The notes under the pieces: model-generated
What the model was told of the DNA's origin: nothing
The model's database searches: none
What the model saw: the letters and a program-made list of their open reading frames with translations, nothing else
Shown here: piece after piece, positions 24,059 to 33,191 of the stretch
How positions within the stretch are numbered: the first letter of the stretch is position 1
Layout of the letters: each line of letters begins with the position of its first letter
Assembly (NCBI GenBank): GCA_044375975.1
Contig: JBILLQ010000009.1
Span: forward strand, 1-64,000
Direction of reading: 5' to 3'
Length of the DNA: 64,000 bases
From: UBA5018 sp044375975
Lineage (GTDB): Bacteria; Cyanobacteriota; Cyanobacteriia; PCC-6307; Cyanobiaceae
Program-made: the position numbers and the translations under genes

Positions 24059-25585
24059 GTGGCTGATTCGATCCCAACGCCCGAGCCCAGCCCACCAGCT
24101 GCCTATAGCTCCTCAGCTGCGTCCAGCTCGGCGGCCGCAGTGGCCCTCTGCCACCAGCTGGCCGGCTGCCGCTTCCCCTGGGACATCACCCGCTCCCTGG
24201 AGCTGGCCCTGCTCAAGACCTTCTGCGTGCCTTCGATCTCCGGCCTGCTGCACCGCACGGGCGAATTTGAGCAGCGCCCCCGCAAGCGCTACGACGACAC
24301 CGGTTTGATGGTGGCCGAGCTGCTGCGCTGCGGGCCGGACAGCGAGCGGGGCCGGGCCGTGATCGCCCGCATGAACCGCATCCACGGCGCCTACGCCATC
24401 GGCGGGCGCGACTACCTCTACGTGCTCTCCACCTTCGTGTGTGAACCGATCCGCTGGTTAGCCCGCTACGGCTGGCGGGCCCTCAACCCCCAGGAGGAGC
24501 AGGCGATTTTCCACTTCTGGCGGCTGGTGGGAGAACGCATGGGCATCCCTGCCATTCCCCAGACCCTGACGGAGCTGGTGACCTTCAACCAGGCCTACGA
24601 GGCCGAAGCCTTCGCCAGCGCCGCCAGCAATCAGCGCGTGGCCGATGCCACCCTCGCCATGCTGCTGAGCGACTGGCCGGCGCCGCTGCGGCCGCTGCTG
24701 AGGCGGGTGCTGACGGCCCTGCTCAGCGGCCCGGAGGCGGCCTGCCTGGGCTGGCCCCAGCCCCCCTCAGCGCTACAGCGCAGCGTGCTGCTCGCTCTGC
24801 GCTGCCGCAGCCGCCTGGCCGGCCTCTGGCAGCGGCTGCGGCCACCGATCGACAGCCGCTTCTATTCCCAGCGGCCCACCCCCAGCTATGGCGCCAACTT
24901 CCAGCTGGAGCAGCTCGGCCCGCCGGCGATGCTGTCGCGGCTCAATCGGGCCCGCTGGAGCGGCCAGCAGCGGCGCATCGGCCTCACGGGCGGCATTGCC
25001 AGTGGCAAGAGCAGGGCCGGCAACTGGTTGGAGCGGCAGGCGGGCCTGCCGCTGCTGGATGCCGACCTCTACGCCCGTCAGGCCCTGGCCCCGGGATCGG
25101 CGGCGGCGGCGGCCGTATTGGAGCGCTATGGCCAGCGGCTGCTCAGCTCCAGCACCGGGGCCGCCGGCATCGATCGCGCCGCCCTGGGCCGAATCGTCTT
25201 CCACGACATCGATGAGCGCCGCTGGCTGGAACAGCTGATCCACCCCCTGGTGCGCCAGCGCTTTGATGCCGAACTGGCCCGGCTGCGGCAGGCACCGCTG
25301 GTGGTGCTGATGATTCCGCTGCTGTTCGAAACCGGCCTGGAGGCGCTGTGTAGCGAGGTGTGGCTGGTGGATTGCGAGCCGGAGCAGCAGCTGGCACGGC
25401 TGATGGCCCGCGATGGCTGCGGCGAGGCCGATGCCAAGGCCCGCATCCAGGCCCAGTGGCCGATCGAGCGCAAGCGCCCCCTGGCCGACCTGCTGATCGA
25501 TAACCGCAGCGATTTGCAGGCCCTGGAATCCCAGTTGCGCCAAGCCCTGGCCGCCAGGGGCCTCAGCGGCCATAGAGCCCAGTGA
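24059..25585 (+). CDS. coaE: Fusion of MpaB/DUF2236 oxygenase-like domain with dephospho-CoA kinase
   Basis: 508-aa ORF. Residues 40-285 are a DUF2236 (MpaB/latex-clearing-protein-like) domain: FPWDITRSLELALLKTFCVP near 38, RMNRIHGAYAIGGRDYLYVL near 105, RYGWRAL near 138. Residues 300-508 are a complete CoaE: P-loop RIGLTGGIASGKSRAGNW near 302, LPLLDADLYARQAL, VVLMIPLLFETGLE, NRSDLQALESQL; it phosphorylates dephospho-CoA in the last step of CoA synthesis. No stop separates them. An in-frame ATG at 24929 could also give CoaE alone. The 3' end overlaps the convergent PEBP gene by 23 bases. Confidence 0.88.
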   Translation: MADSIPTPEPSPPAAYSSSAASSSAAAVALCHQLAGCRFPWDITRSLELALLKTFCVPSISGLLHRTGEFEQRPRKRYDDTGLMVAELLRCGPDSERGRAVIARMNRIHGAYAIGGRDYLYVLSTFVCEPIRWLARYGWRALNPQEEQAIFHFWRLVGERMGIPAIPQTLTELVTFNQAYEAEAFASAASNQRVADATLAMLLSDWPAPLRPLLRRVLTALLSGPEAACLGWPQPPSALQRSVLLALRCRSRLAGLWQRLRPPIDSRFYSQRPTPSYGANFQLEQLGPPAMLSRLNRARWSGQQRRIGLTGGIASGKSRAGNWLERQAGLPLLDADLYARQALAPGSAAAAAVLERYGQRLLSSSTGAAGIDRAALGRIVFHDIDERRWLEQLIHPLVRQRFDAELARLRQAPLVVLMIPLLFETGLEALCSEVWLVDCEPEQQLARLMARDGCGEADAKARIQAQWPIERKRPLADLLIDNRSDLQALESQLRQALAARGLSGHRAQ

Positions 25586-26102
25586 GGGTATCTATGCTGA
25601 GAATGTGTCCCTCGCTGGCTTTGACTACCTGCTCCAAGGTGGCTCCTGGGCAAAGCCCAAGCCGACAATCGAGAGCCTGGAGCGTAAAGCAATAGCGATG
25701 AATTTCCCCATAGGGAGGCAGCGGCCCAAAGTAGCCGATGCGGGTGTGATGATCTGTACCCCAGCACCTGCCGTGGCGGGCGCCATTGGCTAACAGCGGC
25801 CGACGTTCGATACCACCACGCAGCTGATTCACCGTAGAGGGGATATCAAAGAGCAGCCAATGCAGCCAGGTGCCAGCCGGGGCGTCGGAGTCTTCCATCA
25901 GCAGGCATAGGGTTTTACAGGCTTCTGGCACACCAATCCAGCGCAAAGGTGGCGATAGATCCAGGCCATCACCGGTGTAAACAGCTGGGATTAAGCCTCC
26001 ATCATTAAAGGCGGGTGAGCACAAGCGCATCCCCATCGGCGCAGACGTGCCCGTCTGATCATCAGCACTTAAATTGCTTGCTTGGCAGTTATCAAGCATC
26101 AA
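25563..26102 (-). CDS. YbhB/YbcL-type phosphatidylethanolamine-binding-like protein
   Basis: 179-aa PEBP-fold protein (a start at 26036, MGMRLCSPAF, is also likely). Conserved pieces: LSPPLRWIGVPEACKTLCLL near residue 48, DSDAPAGTWLHWLLFDIP near 71, GYFGPLPPYGEIHRYCFTLQ near 122. Ligand and role are unknown in bacteria; some act on kinases or bind small molecules. Convergent and overlapping with the coaE fusion. Confidence 0.9.
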   Translation of the reverse strand: MMLDNCQASNLSADDQTGTSAPMGMRLCSPAFNDGGLIPAVYTGDGLDLSPPLRWIGVPEACKTLCLLMEDSDAPAGTWLHWLLFDIPSTVNQLRGGIERRPLLANGARHGRCWGTDHHTRIGYFGPLPPYGEIHRYCFTLQALDCRLGLCPGATLEQVVKASEGHILSIDTLTGLYGR

Positions 26103-26980
26103 TCATCCTCCGCCCGCTCTGGATTGCTGAATTGCTGAGTTTTGTGTTGCCGTGTTGCTGTGTTGCTGGATTTTGTGTTGCTGGATTGCTGGATTAGCCA
26201 GAGAGATATGTGACAGAGTTTCCCAGAGGCCACCCAACCCAGGGAATCCCCTGCCTCTGCGACTCCACTGACACCCCGCTTTTGTGAACACCCCGCCCTT
26301 ACCCGCCACTTGTCTTTACACAATGCACGCGATTCGCCAGATGCGCACAATGCCTTATTCTTCTGCTTGCATTATTTTCGAGTAGCGCCTTGCTTTTGTC
26401 TGATGCATTGTGATTAATTGATGCCTTGTCATTCCACATATATTACCATTAAGTAATACCATGGCCTTGAATGATGCTAAGCCTTTGCTCGCATAATGAC
26501 TTGCATTTGCATGACATGTGTGATACGCATGGTCTCCCACCTTTGCGATCTCGCTGGCGCCATTGCGACTCCATTGGCGCCATTTCGATTCAACTAGCAC
26601 CATTTCGGCCCCGTTGACACCTTTGCAACTCCATTCGCACCCCTGCGATTCCATTTGCGACTAAATTTGCGACTGCATTGGCGATTACATTGACGACTGC
26701 GTTGGCGATTACATTTGCACCTCTGCGATTCCATTTGCGACTACATGGGCGATTACATTGGCGATTCCATTGGCGATTCCATTGGCGGCTACATTGGCGG
26801 CTACATTGGCACCTTTGCGATTCCATTGACACCTTAGCGAGCTCCTGGGTGACAGAGCTGACTTGCTGCGTCGATTCAGTGCAGATATTTAGCAGCACAT
26901 TCGCATAGGATTCGCAACTCTAAATGGCCGGCATCTGCCGGGGCGCGATCTACCATTGATGTGTACTCCGACTAGGCGTC
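26103..26980. other. Gene-poor region rich in short tandem repeats
   Basis: Two repeat tracts: TTGCTGGATT-type units near 26125-26200 and 12-bp units near 26540-26840. Minus-strand ORFs across it translate to repetitive Cys/Arg/Asn strings and are not convincing. Nothing else seen. Confidence 0.6.
26540..26840. repeat. 12-bp tandem repeat tract
   Basis: Degenerate head-to-tail copies of a 12-bp unit, best seen at 26750-26810 (GCGATTCCATTG, GCGGCTACATTG). Older, more diverged units extend on both sides, some mixed with CACCTTTGCGATTCCATT. Lies 140 bases upstream of hsp20. Confidence 0.8.
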
Positions 26981-27424
26981 ATGTCTACCATCTCCAAATG
27001 GGAGCCACTGCGTGATATCGAGATGATCTTCGATCGATATTCCCGGTCTCTTGGCATGCCATTCACCCGTTCATCTGAGCTTTTGGGCGAGAGCGAGTGG
27101 TGCCCAAGAGTGGATATCCGCGAGAGCGAGAAGTCATTTCAAATCAAAGCCGAGGTGCCTGGCGTCCGCAAGGAGGACGTGAAAGTGTTCCTTGACCACG
27201 GCGTTCTGATCATCGAAGGCGAAAGAAAGCAAGAGCGCGAGGAAAAGGGATGGCGCTCCCATCGGATAGAACGCTCCTACGGCAACTTCATTCGTAGCTT
27301 CACCCTGCCGAGCAATGTAAATAGTGAAGCCATGAAGGCTCACTTTTCCGATGGCCTGCTTGAGGTGGAAATCCCCAAAACCAAGACCAGCGAAACACCT
27401 GCCGTGATGGTGCCCATTGATTAA
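26981..27424 (+). CDS. Small heat-shock protein, Hsp20/alpha-crystallin family
   Basis: 147-aa sHsp. Alpha-crystallin domain from WCPRVDIRESEKSFQIKAEV near residue 40 to about 135, with the conserved G-x-L motif in AHFSDGLLEVEIPK near 127. Short N-terminal arm and C-terminal tail ending AVMVPID. ATP-independent holdase that keeps unfolded proteins soluble. Single gene; no CIRCE element noticed upstream. Confidence 0.95.
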   Translation: MSTISKWEPLRDIEMIFDRYSRSLGMPFTRSSELLGESEWCPRVDIRESEKSFQIKAEVPGVRKEDVKVFLDHGVLIIEGERKQEREEKGWRSHRIERSYGNFIRSFTLPSNVNSEAMKAHFSDGLLEVEIPKTKTSETPAVMVPID

Positions 27425-28082
27425 TCATTTTTTTGCAGGCTTGCGGTTTTTGCTAATAGCTTTTTGAGAGATACATGCCATTAGCATCCGAGATTGGAAT
27501 GCAAAGAGGGACGGATTTCCGCATCGCTTAGTGCATGGGGCAGTGCCGTCGGCTTCTCTGCCGCAACGGCGGCAACTGGCAGCCGTTGCGGTTGCCGCAG
27601 GACTGCAAACCAAATGGGGCGGCTACTGAACTGGTAGCTGCCAGCAAAAATCCTTCCATCCAGATCAATCAAGATATAATCAGATAATGGGCGTCTCAAA
27701 AAATTGAGAATCCTCGCCATGTGGTTCACGTGGCGCTCAGTCTCCGCAATACTTATTTCGATGTGGGGCCAGTGAGAACTGGGATTTTTCGAGGCGCCCT
27801 AGGTGCTACGGGCGCGACCTTGGGTCAGCGAATGATAGCCAACAGCAATGGCGAAACGGTAAGGCTGGGGGGGGGGGGGGAAAGAGGTAGCAAACGGTGA
27901 TATCAATTGTCGGGCAGGCTCGTCTGCTTGTGATACTAGAAAATCTTTTTGTGCTGGGTGAAGCCAGTGGGAGCCTAGCCCTCTCCCCATTGTCTTTATG
28001 TACATAGGTGTAAGGTTACCACCCCCAGCACCTGTGGCGCCATGCTCCCGAGCGATCATGACCCTATCAATCTTTTTTATTG
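27425..28082. other. Intergenic, 658 bases
   Basis: A minus-strand 82-codon frame (27481-27729; PLSDYILIDLDGRIFAGSYQ) has some protein character but no family I know. There is a GGGATTTTTCGAGGCGCCC block near 27780 shared with repeats at 57-59 kb and a run of 14 G at 27867-27880. Nothing else seen. Confidence 0.4.
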
Positions 28083-30764
28083 ATGATCAAGGCTGATCAG
28101 GATCGGCTACGGCAGTTGATTGCCGCAGCTATAGCTGCTGAGCAGTTGGGTAATTTAGATCTGGCTTTAGACTCCTACCAGGAGGCTTTGCTGCTGGCGC
28201 CGCAGCATCAGGGCCTGTTATTGGCCATGACCCGGCTGCAGCTTTCCCATGGCTCCAGAGAGCAGGCCAAGCTTCTAGTCGATCAGTTGCTGGGGCTGGT
28301 CCCTGAAGCAATCGACTGGCATATCGCAGCAGCGGAGTGGTTTTGCTGTAATGGCCAGTCTCAAAAAGCGATCGCAGCCTATGAACGTGCTCATGGTATT
28401 GATGCCGCCCATCTAGGCGTGGTGGAGGCCCTAGACCGATTGCGCCAGAATGAAATCCGTAGTTCCGCCGCTGGGCCGACTGTGCAGGAACTGACTAGCA
28501 GGGCAGAGTTGGCCTGGGGGCAGGGAGAGGTGGAGCGGGCCATGGAGCAATTCCAGCAGGCACTTGACTTGGTGCCCGACAGCCAAGATCATCAAGCAGC
28601 CGTAGCCCGTTGCTATCGACGGCTGGGCAATTTAAACCAGGCAGAAAAAGTGCTGCGGCAAATAATTTCAGAAAATCCACGTCATTTTCACGCCCTAGTT
28701 GGCATGGCTGAACTGGAGGCAAGCCGGAGTCAATTTGAGGCTGCGGCCGATTGGTATGGGCGTGCCTATGGGCAGAAGTCCGAGATGGTTCTTTTACTGG
28801 TGGAACAGATTCGATGCCTGAATGCAGCCGGCAGACACGAAGAAGTTGATCAATTCTTGCCTAGCGCAATCAATGCCAATCCAGATAACCTTTTCCTGCT
28901 AAAGCTGAAATTTCATCGCTTGATTGCCAGGGAAAATCTAGAGGAAGCTTTGTCGGCTGGCGAGATGCTTCTCTGCCACTCTGAACAGCTTGGCGCCAGT
29001 GGTTCCGGTAGGGCTGCCAGTGGCGATCCTTGGGATCGCATTGCCCTGGCGAGATTGCTGTTCCAGGCCAATCGCAACGATCGGGCTCTGACCACTTTGC
29101 AGCCACTCTTGGCAGATACGCTGCCAAATTCTGTCCGTGCCCATGCCTTGAATCTGCAGGGGCAACACTGGCGCAAACTCGGCGACCGAATGGCCGCTCT
29201 GCGTTGTTTTCAGAGCGCCATGGACCTGGAGCCCGCCCATGGCGGCAATACTTTGGCGCTAGTGGATCTGTTGGTGGAATTGGGTGATTTTGAGATGGCT
29301 TTGCGTTTGTTAGCGGCATGCGAGCAACAGATGGATAGCCTTCCGGCCCTGGCGGAGCATCGTTCCAGGCTGCTGTTTGCTCGGCTCAGGGCCTTGAAGG
29401 CCAGTGGGGATGACGACAGCGCCTTGAGCCTGGCCCAAAACCTGCTTTCAGATCGACAGGTGGGCTTCTCGGCCCGTGTTCAGCGGGCAGAGCTGCTGGC
29501 CGGCCGTGGCGACCCACTGGCTGGCGCCGCCATGGCGGAGCTAACCCCTCAAACCAACGCCCAAAAACGCCAGTCGCTGTTGAGCGATGCCCTAAGACTG
29601 CAATTGACCTATGACTTCGCCGCATCTTTTGCCACAGTTGAACCGCTACTCCTAGCCGAGCCACTTGATATCTATGCAGCCGACCATGCCTGCCTGATGT
29701 TGGTTTTGTTGTTACAGATATCAGAGGCTTGGGATTTGTATCGTCGTTTACAGCGGGCCAAGATTGCCAGTGAGCGTCCGGAGCTGGTGGCGGCTGCCCG
29801 CGAGGGATTACACATCTGCTTACTGGAGGAGTTTGATACTCATCCCCATGTCCGTAGCTTACTGGGGCCATTGTTGTGCCAGCCAGTGGCGCAACAATGG
29901 CGATCTCTAGCAGAATTCCTTAATCGTGAGCCGGGGGTGCTGGCCGCCCTGCTGCCCTTCATGGTGGCGGCCAGGCGTTTGGGGGCTTTCAACTTGCCAC
30001 CGCACTCAGCTGGCGATCTCAGGCCTGGACCGATTCCCCTGCGGCTGGTGCAATTCTGGCAAGCTTCGCCTCCGCCGGAGGGGGTGAGGCCGCTCATCCA
30101 GAGTTGGGCACAAACGAATCCAAGCCTGGATCATCAGCTCTTTGATGAGAATCGGGCCCTCAGATTTTTAGAGCAGCAATCAAGCTCTATGGCTATTGAG
30201 GCCTTCAATGCGTGTCTTGGTCCAGAGATGCGATTGAATCTATGGTGCCTGGCCTATCTTGCTGATCGGGGGGGGATTTTTGCCGCAGCCAACCTAAGGG
30301 CCCGTGATTCGATTGATCATCTTTTCGCAAACAATGTGGAGCTGGTGCTGGTCCAAGATGATATGGGCGGTATTGCTAGCCACTTCATCGCCGCTGTAGC
30401 GGGGCATCCACTGATCCAACGTGCTCTTAAGTTGGCCTGTAAGCAGATTTTGGAACGGCAGGGAGACAACTCCTGGTTCCTGTCTGGTTCGGCAGTGCTC
30501 ACCCGTTGCCTGTTCGAGGAATTTGGATCGGCTATCCAGGTCAAGCTTAATCAGCTGGAGGGCAATATTGATCCTGCTGGAGATATTGATAATCCCCTTG
30601 GCCGGGTAACAATTTTACGTCAGACAATGCTGCAGCGCTGGGTAAGTCAGCAGCTAAGATATCCCATCAGTGTTAATGTTGATGGCTGGGATAGGCAGAT
30701 GCCAGCGCAGCCCAGGCGGATTTGGCCACCTGGGCGGCGCCGGCAACGGCCGGGAAAGTGGTAA
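28083..30764 (+). CDS. TPR protein with GT32-like glycosyltransferase C-terminus
   Basis: 893-aa protein. Residues 1-about 560 are TPR-like helical hairpins (LGNLDLALDSYQEALLLAPQ, NGQSQKAIAAYERAHGID and others). From about 650 a GT32/OCH1-like domain: PLRLVQFWQASPPPEGVRPL, QLFDENRALRFLEQQ, then MRLNLWCLAYLADRGGIF near 720. The GT32 metal-binding DxD after GGIY/F is replaced by AAANLRA, so catalysis is doubtful. Later SHFIAAVAGHPLIQRALKLA and SGSAVLTRCL match the family. Start is the ATG at 28083. The gene ends 25 bases from the convergent Hint-domain gene. Confidence 0.8.
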   Translation: MIKADQDRLRQLIAAAIAAEQLGNLDLALDSYQEALLLAPQHQGLLLAMTRLQLSHGSREQAKLLVDQLLGLVPEAIDWHIAAAEWFCCNGQSQKAIAAYERAHGIDAAHLGVVEALDRLRQNEIRSSAAGPTVQELTSRAELAWGQGEVERAMEQFQQALDLVPDSQDHQAAVARCYRRLGNLNQAEKVLRQIISENPRHFHALVGMAELEASRSQFEAAADWYGRAYGQKSEMVLLLVEQIRCLNAAGRHEEVDQFLPSAINANPDNLFLLKLKFHRLIARENLEEALSAGEMLLCHSEQLGASGSGRAASGDPWDRIALARLLFQANRNDRALTTLQPLLADTLPNSVRAHALNLQGQHWRKLGDRMAALRCFQSAMDLEPAHGGNTLALVDLLVELGDFEMALRLLAACEQQMDSLPALAEHRSRLLFARLRALKASGDDDSALSLAQNLLSDRQVGFSARVQRAELLAGRGDPLAGAAMAELTPQTNAQKRQSLLSDALRLQLTYDFAASFATVEPLLLAEPLDIYAADHACLMLVLLLQISEAWDLYRRLQRAKIASERPELVAAAREGLHICLLEEFDTHPHVRSLLGPLLCQPVAQQWRSLAEFLNREPGVLAALLPFMVAARRLGAFNLPPHSAGDLRPGPIPLRLVQFWQASPPPEGVRPLIQSWAQTNPSLDHQLFDENRALRFLEQQSSSMAIEAFNACLGPEMRLNLWCLAYLADRGGIFAAANLRARDSIDHLFANNVELVLVQDDMGGIASHFIAAVAGHPLIQRALKLACKQILERQGDNSWFLSGSAVLTRCLFEEFGSAIQVKLNQLEGNIDPAGDIDNPLGRVTILRQTMLQRWVSQQLRYPISVNVDGWDRQMPAQPRRIWPPGRRRQRPGKW

Positions 30765-30789
30765 CTGGAATCGCTCAGCTGGACACCAA

Positions 30790-31809
30790 TCAGCTGGACA
30801 CCAACTGTGGCAAGGCTGGCAGTTCAGCGGCACGGGCCAGCAGCCGCTGATTGATACAGGCGGGAAGCTGGCGGGCACATTTCACCCGTGGTAGATTTAA
30901 TGGCTGCATCATTGATGGGTTGGGGTAGAGGAGTTCGTATTCAGCATAGTTATCAAACTTTTGCCGCGGTTCATTGTCGATGAATGTTTCTACCGCTACG
31001 CCCTCTGCCACTATCAACTCATGGCCTTCTGCTTCAATGTGATAGTACTCTATAGTTTTAAGTGATAGGTTTTCTGCGGCAACGATTGAGCGACCATTCT
31101 CCAGGGCGGAGGCGTGAACTAGTACCCCATCAATGAATAGGGCGTGATCAGGACTCGTATAGAGGTCTCGCCGGGGCAGCCCTGCGCCGAGGGCGCCTGA
31201 TCGCACACAAATTGGCAGCCGGTCCGCCTGGCGCGCCTGGCGCAGGGGAATTGACTGACGGCCGATCCACTTGATTGGCACTGGTGCGCCATCCGCCGTT
31301 TTGACTAAATCGCCAATCCGTAGACTCTCAATTGGAACTTCGCCACTGGGGGTGGCAATTAGGGTGCCGGCCAGCAGGCAATATTCATCGTCAATGATAG
31401 CAGAAATGGCAATTCCATTAAATACGTCCACCTTGCTTGGATCCGCCGCCGTTATCGTTACTGTGAAAGGCCTTTCGGGACCGAGTCCATCATCGACGTT
31501 ATTGTCTTGACTTTGAACCGCGAGGTATCTCTGGAGGAGTCCGGGCCCGAATCTTAGAGTGCCGCTTCTATAGCTGAAGTCACCGTCTAGGCCGCCCTCC
31601 ACTGTCCAGTTAATATCAACACTTGAATTGCCCGCATTGGCTGGAGGGATTGCGCGTATGCTATATAGAAATGCTCCGCCTTCGGTTTGCGCTAGCGTGG
31701 GAGAACTTTCAATAAAAATTTCCCATTTCGATGAAGAAGATGCTGCTGGCATTTTCGAGCGAGATAATTTTGAACTCAAAAAGAGTCTGGGAAACCGCCA
31801 TTTCGGCAA
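30790..31809 (-). CDS. Hint-domain (hedgehog/intein type) protein
   Basis: 339-aa protein (ATG at 31752, MPAASSSSKWEIFI, may be the true start). The N-terminal 120 residues look like a Calx-beta-like beta-sandwich (TVEGGLDGDFSYRSGTLRFG). The Hint domain starts CLLAGTLIATPSGEVPIESL near residue 144, with Cys1 ready for autoprocessing, continues KWIGRQSIP and LYTSPDHALFIDGVLVHASA (the TxxH-like B motif) near 225. Such bacterial proteins are usually secreted and may cleave themselves. No substrate domain follows the Hint part, only about 60 residues. Confidence 0.85.
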   Translation of the reverse strand: MPKWRFPRLFLSSKLSRSKMPAASSSSKWEIFIESSPTLAQTEGGAFLYSIRAIPPANAGNSSVDINWTVEGGLDGDFSYRSGTLRFGPGLLQRYLAVQSQDNNVDDGLGPERPFTVTITAADPSKVDVFNGIAISAIIDDEYCLLAGTLIATPSGEVPIESLRIGDLVKTADGAPVPIKWIGRQSIPLRQARQADRLPICVRSGALGAGLPRRDLYTSPDHALFIDGVLVHASALENGRSIVAAENLSLKTIEYYHIEAEGHELIVAEGVAVETFIDNEPRQKFDNYAEYELLYPNPSMMQPLNLPRVKCARQLPACINQRLLARAAELPALPQLVSS

Positions 31810-32284
31810 CCAAGCCAGCTGAGAGCCATTGCGGCATCAGGGCTCAATTGATCATGGCTCGGGTCTTCCAGGAGCTCCTAGATTCTAATTTAAGCACGCC
31901 TTCTAATTTCTACAGCTTTTCAGCAGCGCGCATGCCTTGCCTCCTCCGCCAGGCGGGGCGGATCATTCCCTAGCCATATTGCCCCCGCAGCAATGGCACC
32001 CCAAAGCAAAATCGCTCTATGGTCGTTGCCCTGAGATGGCAGCAGCGCCCCGGGCCCGGAGGCGTGGGCTGTCACCGCCTGCTGGGGTCGTTCGGTAGCG
32101 GTACACGCCTTGGCTGGATTTGGCCGGCAGGCCTTGCCGCCGCGCCTGTCCTGCCTTGCCACTGCTGCGACCTGGGCCGGTTCGCCCCGGCCGGCCCTAG
32201 TGCTGAAGGGTGAAGGGGCCCCCTGGGCACCTTTGCCGCCAGACTCTCTCAGCACCTTTGATCGGCCACCCTGAGCCGCTTTCC
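31810..32284. other. Intergenic, 475 bases
   Basis: Left part holds copy 3 of the dispersed repeat. A minus-strand frame ending near 31920 has a possible membrane helix (HRAILLWGAIAAGAIWLGN), and could be the end of a small gene, but its N-terminal part is poor. Nothing certain. Confidence 0.35.
31821..31885 (+). repeat. Dispersed degenerate repeat, copy 3
   Basis: GCGGCATCAGGGCTCAATTG, ATCATGGCTCGGGTCTTCC, GAGCTCCTAGATTC. Best-preserved left half of the family. Confidence 0.55.
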
Positions 32285-33070
32285 ATGCTCCAGGCCATCC
32301 GCGCCGACCTCGCGATCATCAAAGAGAGGGATCCGGCGGCGCGGGGCACTCTGGAGATCCTGCTCTGCTATCCGGGCTTTCACGCCCTGCTGCTGCATCG
32401 GATCAGCCACCGGCTTTGGCGAGCCGGCATGCCGCTGCTACCGCGAATGCTCAGTCAGCTGGGCCGCCTGTTCACCGGCGTGGAGATCCATCCGGGGGCG
32501 CGCATCGGCCAGGGGGTGTTCATCGACCACGGCATGGGCGTGGTGATTGGCGAAACCGCCGTGGTGGGCGATAAGTGTCTGCTGTACCAGGGCGTGACCC
32601 TGGGAGGTACGGGCAAACAACACGGCAAGCGCCATCCCAGCCTGGCGGAAAATGTGGTGGTGGGGGCCGGTGCCAACGTGCTCGGCGCCATCAGCGTGGG
32701 GGCCAACACCCGCATTGGCGCCGGTTCGGTGGTGCTGCGCAGTGTGGGGCCGGACAGCACGGTGGTGGGGGTGCCGGGGCGGGTGGTTCACCAGAGCGGC
32801 GTGCGGGTGGATCCGCTGGCCCACTCGGCCCTGCCCGACACGGAAGCCCGGGTGATTCGCAACCTGATGCAGCGCATCGACGCCCTGGAAGGCCAGGTGG
32901 AGCGGCTGCAAGCGGGCCTGGGTCAGCTGGCCGCAGGCCGGCAGCTGGAGCAGGAATATGGCGGCGAGGCCCAGAGTTTGCAGGATCGGGAAATCCTGGA
33001 ATTTCTGGGTGAACAGCCCGGGCCCAAGTTCGGGCCCAGCTCAGACATTCTCCCCCGCGAAACTAGTTGA
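32285..33070 (+). CDS. cysE: Serine O-acetyltransferase
   Basis: 261-aa CysE: makes O-acetylserine from serine and acetyl-CoA for cysteine synthesis. Starts MLQAIRADLAIIKERDPAAR; core YPGFHALLLHRISHRLWRAG near residue 30; left-handed beta-helix with GARIGQGVFIDHGMGVVIGE near 75 (catalytic H) and LYQGVTLGGTGKQHGKRHPS near 105. The C-terminal tail beyond residue 190 is longer than in minimal SATs and may bind the partner CysK. A longer frame to 32210 lacks family similarity. Confidence 0.96.
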   Translation: MLQAIRADLAIIKERDPAARGTLEILLCYPGFHALLLHRISHRLWRAGMPLLPRMLSQLGRLFTGVEIHPGARIGQGVFIDHGMGVVIGETAVVGDKCLLYQGVTLGGTGKQHGKRHPSLAENVVVGAGANVLGAISVGANTRIGAGSVVLRSVGPDSTVVGVPGRVVHQSGVRVDPLAHSALPDTEARVIRNLMQRIDALEGQVERLQAGLGQLAAGRQLEQEYGGEAQSLQDREILEFLGEQPGPKFGPSSDILPRETS

Positions 33071-33146
33071 GCACATCCGCGTGATCAAAAAGGCCGGCAA
33101 CAAATTCGAGCCGTGGAAAAAGGATCCGTTCATCGCGTTCGCCAAC

Positions 33147-33169
33147 AAAAAAGCCGGCACTCGGCCGGC
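33147..33169 (-). terminator. Rho-independent terminator of the phospholipase C gene
   Basis: On the minus strand: GCCGGC, loop CGAGT, GCCGGC, then TTTTTT. Begins 23 bases after the stop of the gene at 33192. A classical intrinsic terminator. Confidence 0.85.
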
Positions 33170-33191
33170 ATTGAGCAAGGTGAACGTCCGC

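Noticed and set aside
22728..24308. 526-codon plus-strand frame opposite argJ
   Set aside because: Translates to Gly/Ala/His-rich text without domains; argJ on the minus strand is certain.
26540..26840. Possible CRISPR array
   Set aside because: Units are 12 bp, contiguous and degenerate, with no unique spacers and no cas genes in the window.
26590..26898. Minus-strand 102-codon repeat protein
   Set aside because: Only a translation of the 12-bp tandem repeats (CSRQ/WNRQ/VIANAV strings).
31920..32255. Minus-strand 111-codon ORF with a possible membrane helix
   Set aside because: Only the last 30 residues look protein-like; no family and no clear start, so kept as a note in the intergenic entry.
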